DNA of 32,606 nucleotides, from the NCBI GenBank assembly GCA_913054375.1, contig CAJXIQ010000007.1:1-32606 (forward strand), given 5' to 3'. The translations under genes were made by a program, and so were the position numbers. Shown piece by piece: positions 32,579-32,606 of this stretch. Within the stretch, counting starts at the first letter, position 1. Each line of letters starts with the position of its first letter. Source of the DNA: an uncultured Bacteroidota bacterium. GTDB taxonomy: Bacteria > Bacteroidota > Bacteroidia > NS11-12g > UBA9320. Below the pieces are notes generated by a model. The model was not told the origin of the DNA. It saw only the letters and a program-made list of their open reading frames with translations, and searched no databases.

Positions 32579-32606
32579 CAAATGGATTAATCCTTAATTA
32601 ATTCAA
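32579..32606 (-). promoter_or_regulatory. Probable promoter of the Asp-box protein gene
   Basis: On the minus strand, TTG at the very end of the window, a 17-nt spacer, then TCCATTTG (seven of eight -7 positions). The ATG at 32560 follows after 18 nt. Confidence 0.4.

Noticed and set aside
1-32606. Defence system, prophage, integron, transposon or CRISPR array
   Set aside because: No transposase, integrase, phage structural gene, Cas gene or regular repeat array is visible on either strand; the genes are chromosomal and collinear in operons.

Overview
The window looks like chromosomal housekeeping DNA from a member of the Bacteroidota. The evidence is type IX secretion C-terminal domains of both kinds (type A and type B/gliding-motility), a TonB-dependent receptor with a carboxypeptidase-like N-terminal domain paired with a DUF4249-type lipoprotein, a Reg_prop/Y_Y_Y sensor kinase with a LytTR regulator, a fused E1 alpha-beta dehydrogenase, a tmRNA with a GENN-type tag, and TAnnTTTG promoter boxes just upstream of many start codons. 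I cannot place it below phylum level. I see no phage, insertion sequence, CRISPR array, tRNA or rRNA.

Layout. 1-448 (-): 5' part of a glutamine amidotransferase (TrpG/PabA), divergent from 515-2491 (+), a fused 2-oxoacid dehydrogenase E1. 2548-4655 (+): feoA-feoB ferrous iron uptake, meeting tail-to-tail (17 bp overlap) a minus-strand signalling group: a small type A T9SS cargo protein, a LytTR response regulator and a large periplasmic-propeller histidine kinase. 9213-14696 (-): a TonB-like protein with a good terminator, an acyl-CoA thioesterase, a YifB/ComM AAA ATPase, a TPR-like lipoprotein and a T9SS type B surface protein. 14993-15367 (-): ssrA/tmRNA. 15496-20438 (+): a small lipoprotein, a saccharopine/alanine dehydrogenase-like enzyme, and the TonB receptor plus DUF4249 lipoprotein pair.

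20450-26520 (-): seven tightly packed genes that look like one operon: small membrane protein, mutL, two different rhomboid proteases, a membrane-anchored endonuclease/exonuclease/phosphatase protein, and two methyltransferases, the last two joined by a TAGTG stop/start overlap. 26614-27321 (-): TPR protein. 27445-27912 (+): DUF2147 protein. 27955-30889 (-): a PpiD/SurA-like periplasmic foldase followed by an alpha/beta hydrolase. 30998-32560 (-): secreted Asp-box beta-propeller protein.

Most genes are ordinary. I see no obvious new multi-gene system. The points most worth checking are: (i) an alpha/beta hydrolase gene whose coding sequence carries a terminator-shaped hairpin at each end, one just after its TTG start and facing its own transcription; (ii) a MutL whose C-terminal endonuclease signature is degenerate; (iii) the sensor kinase/LytTR/T9SS cargo cluster; and (iv) several ORF-track starts that are really the TTG of a promoter box.
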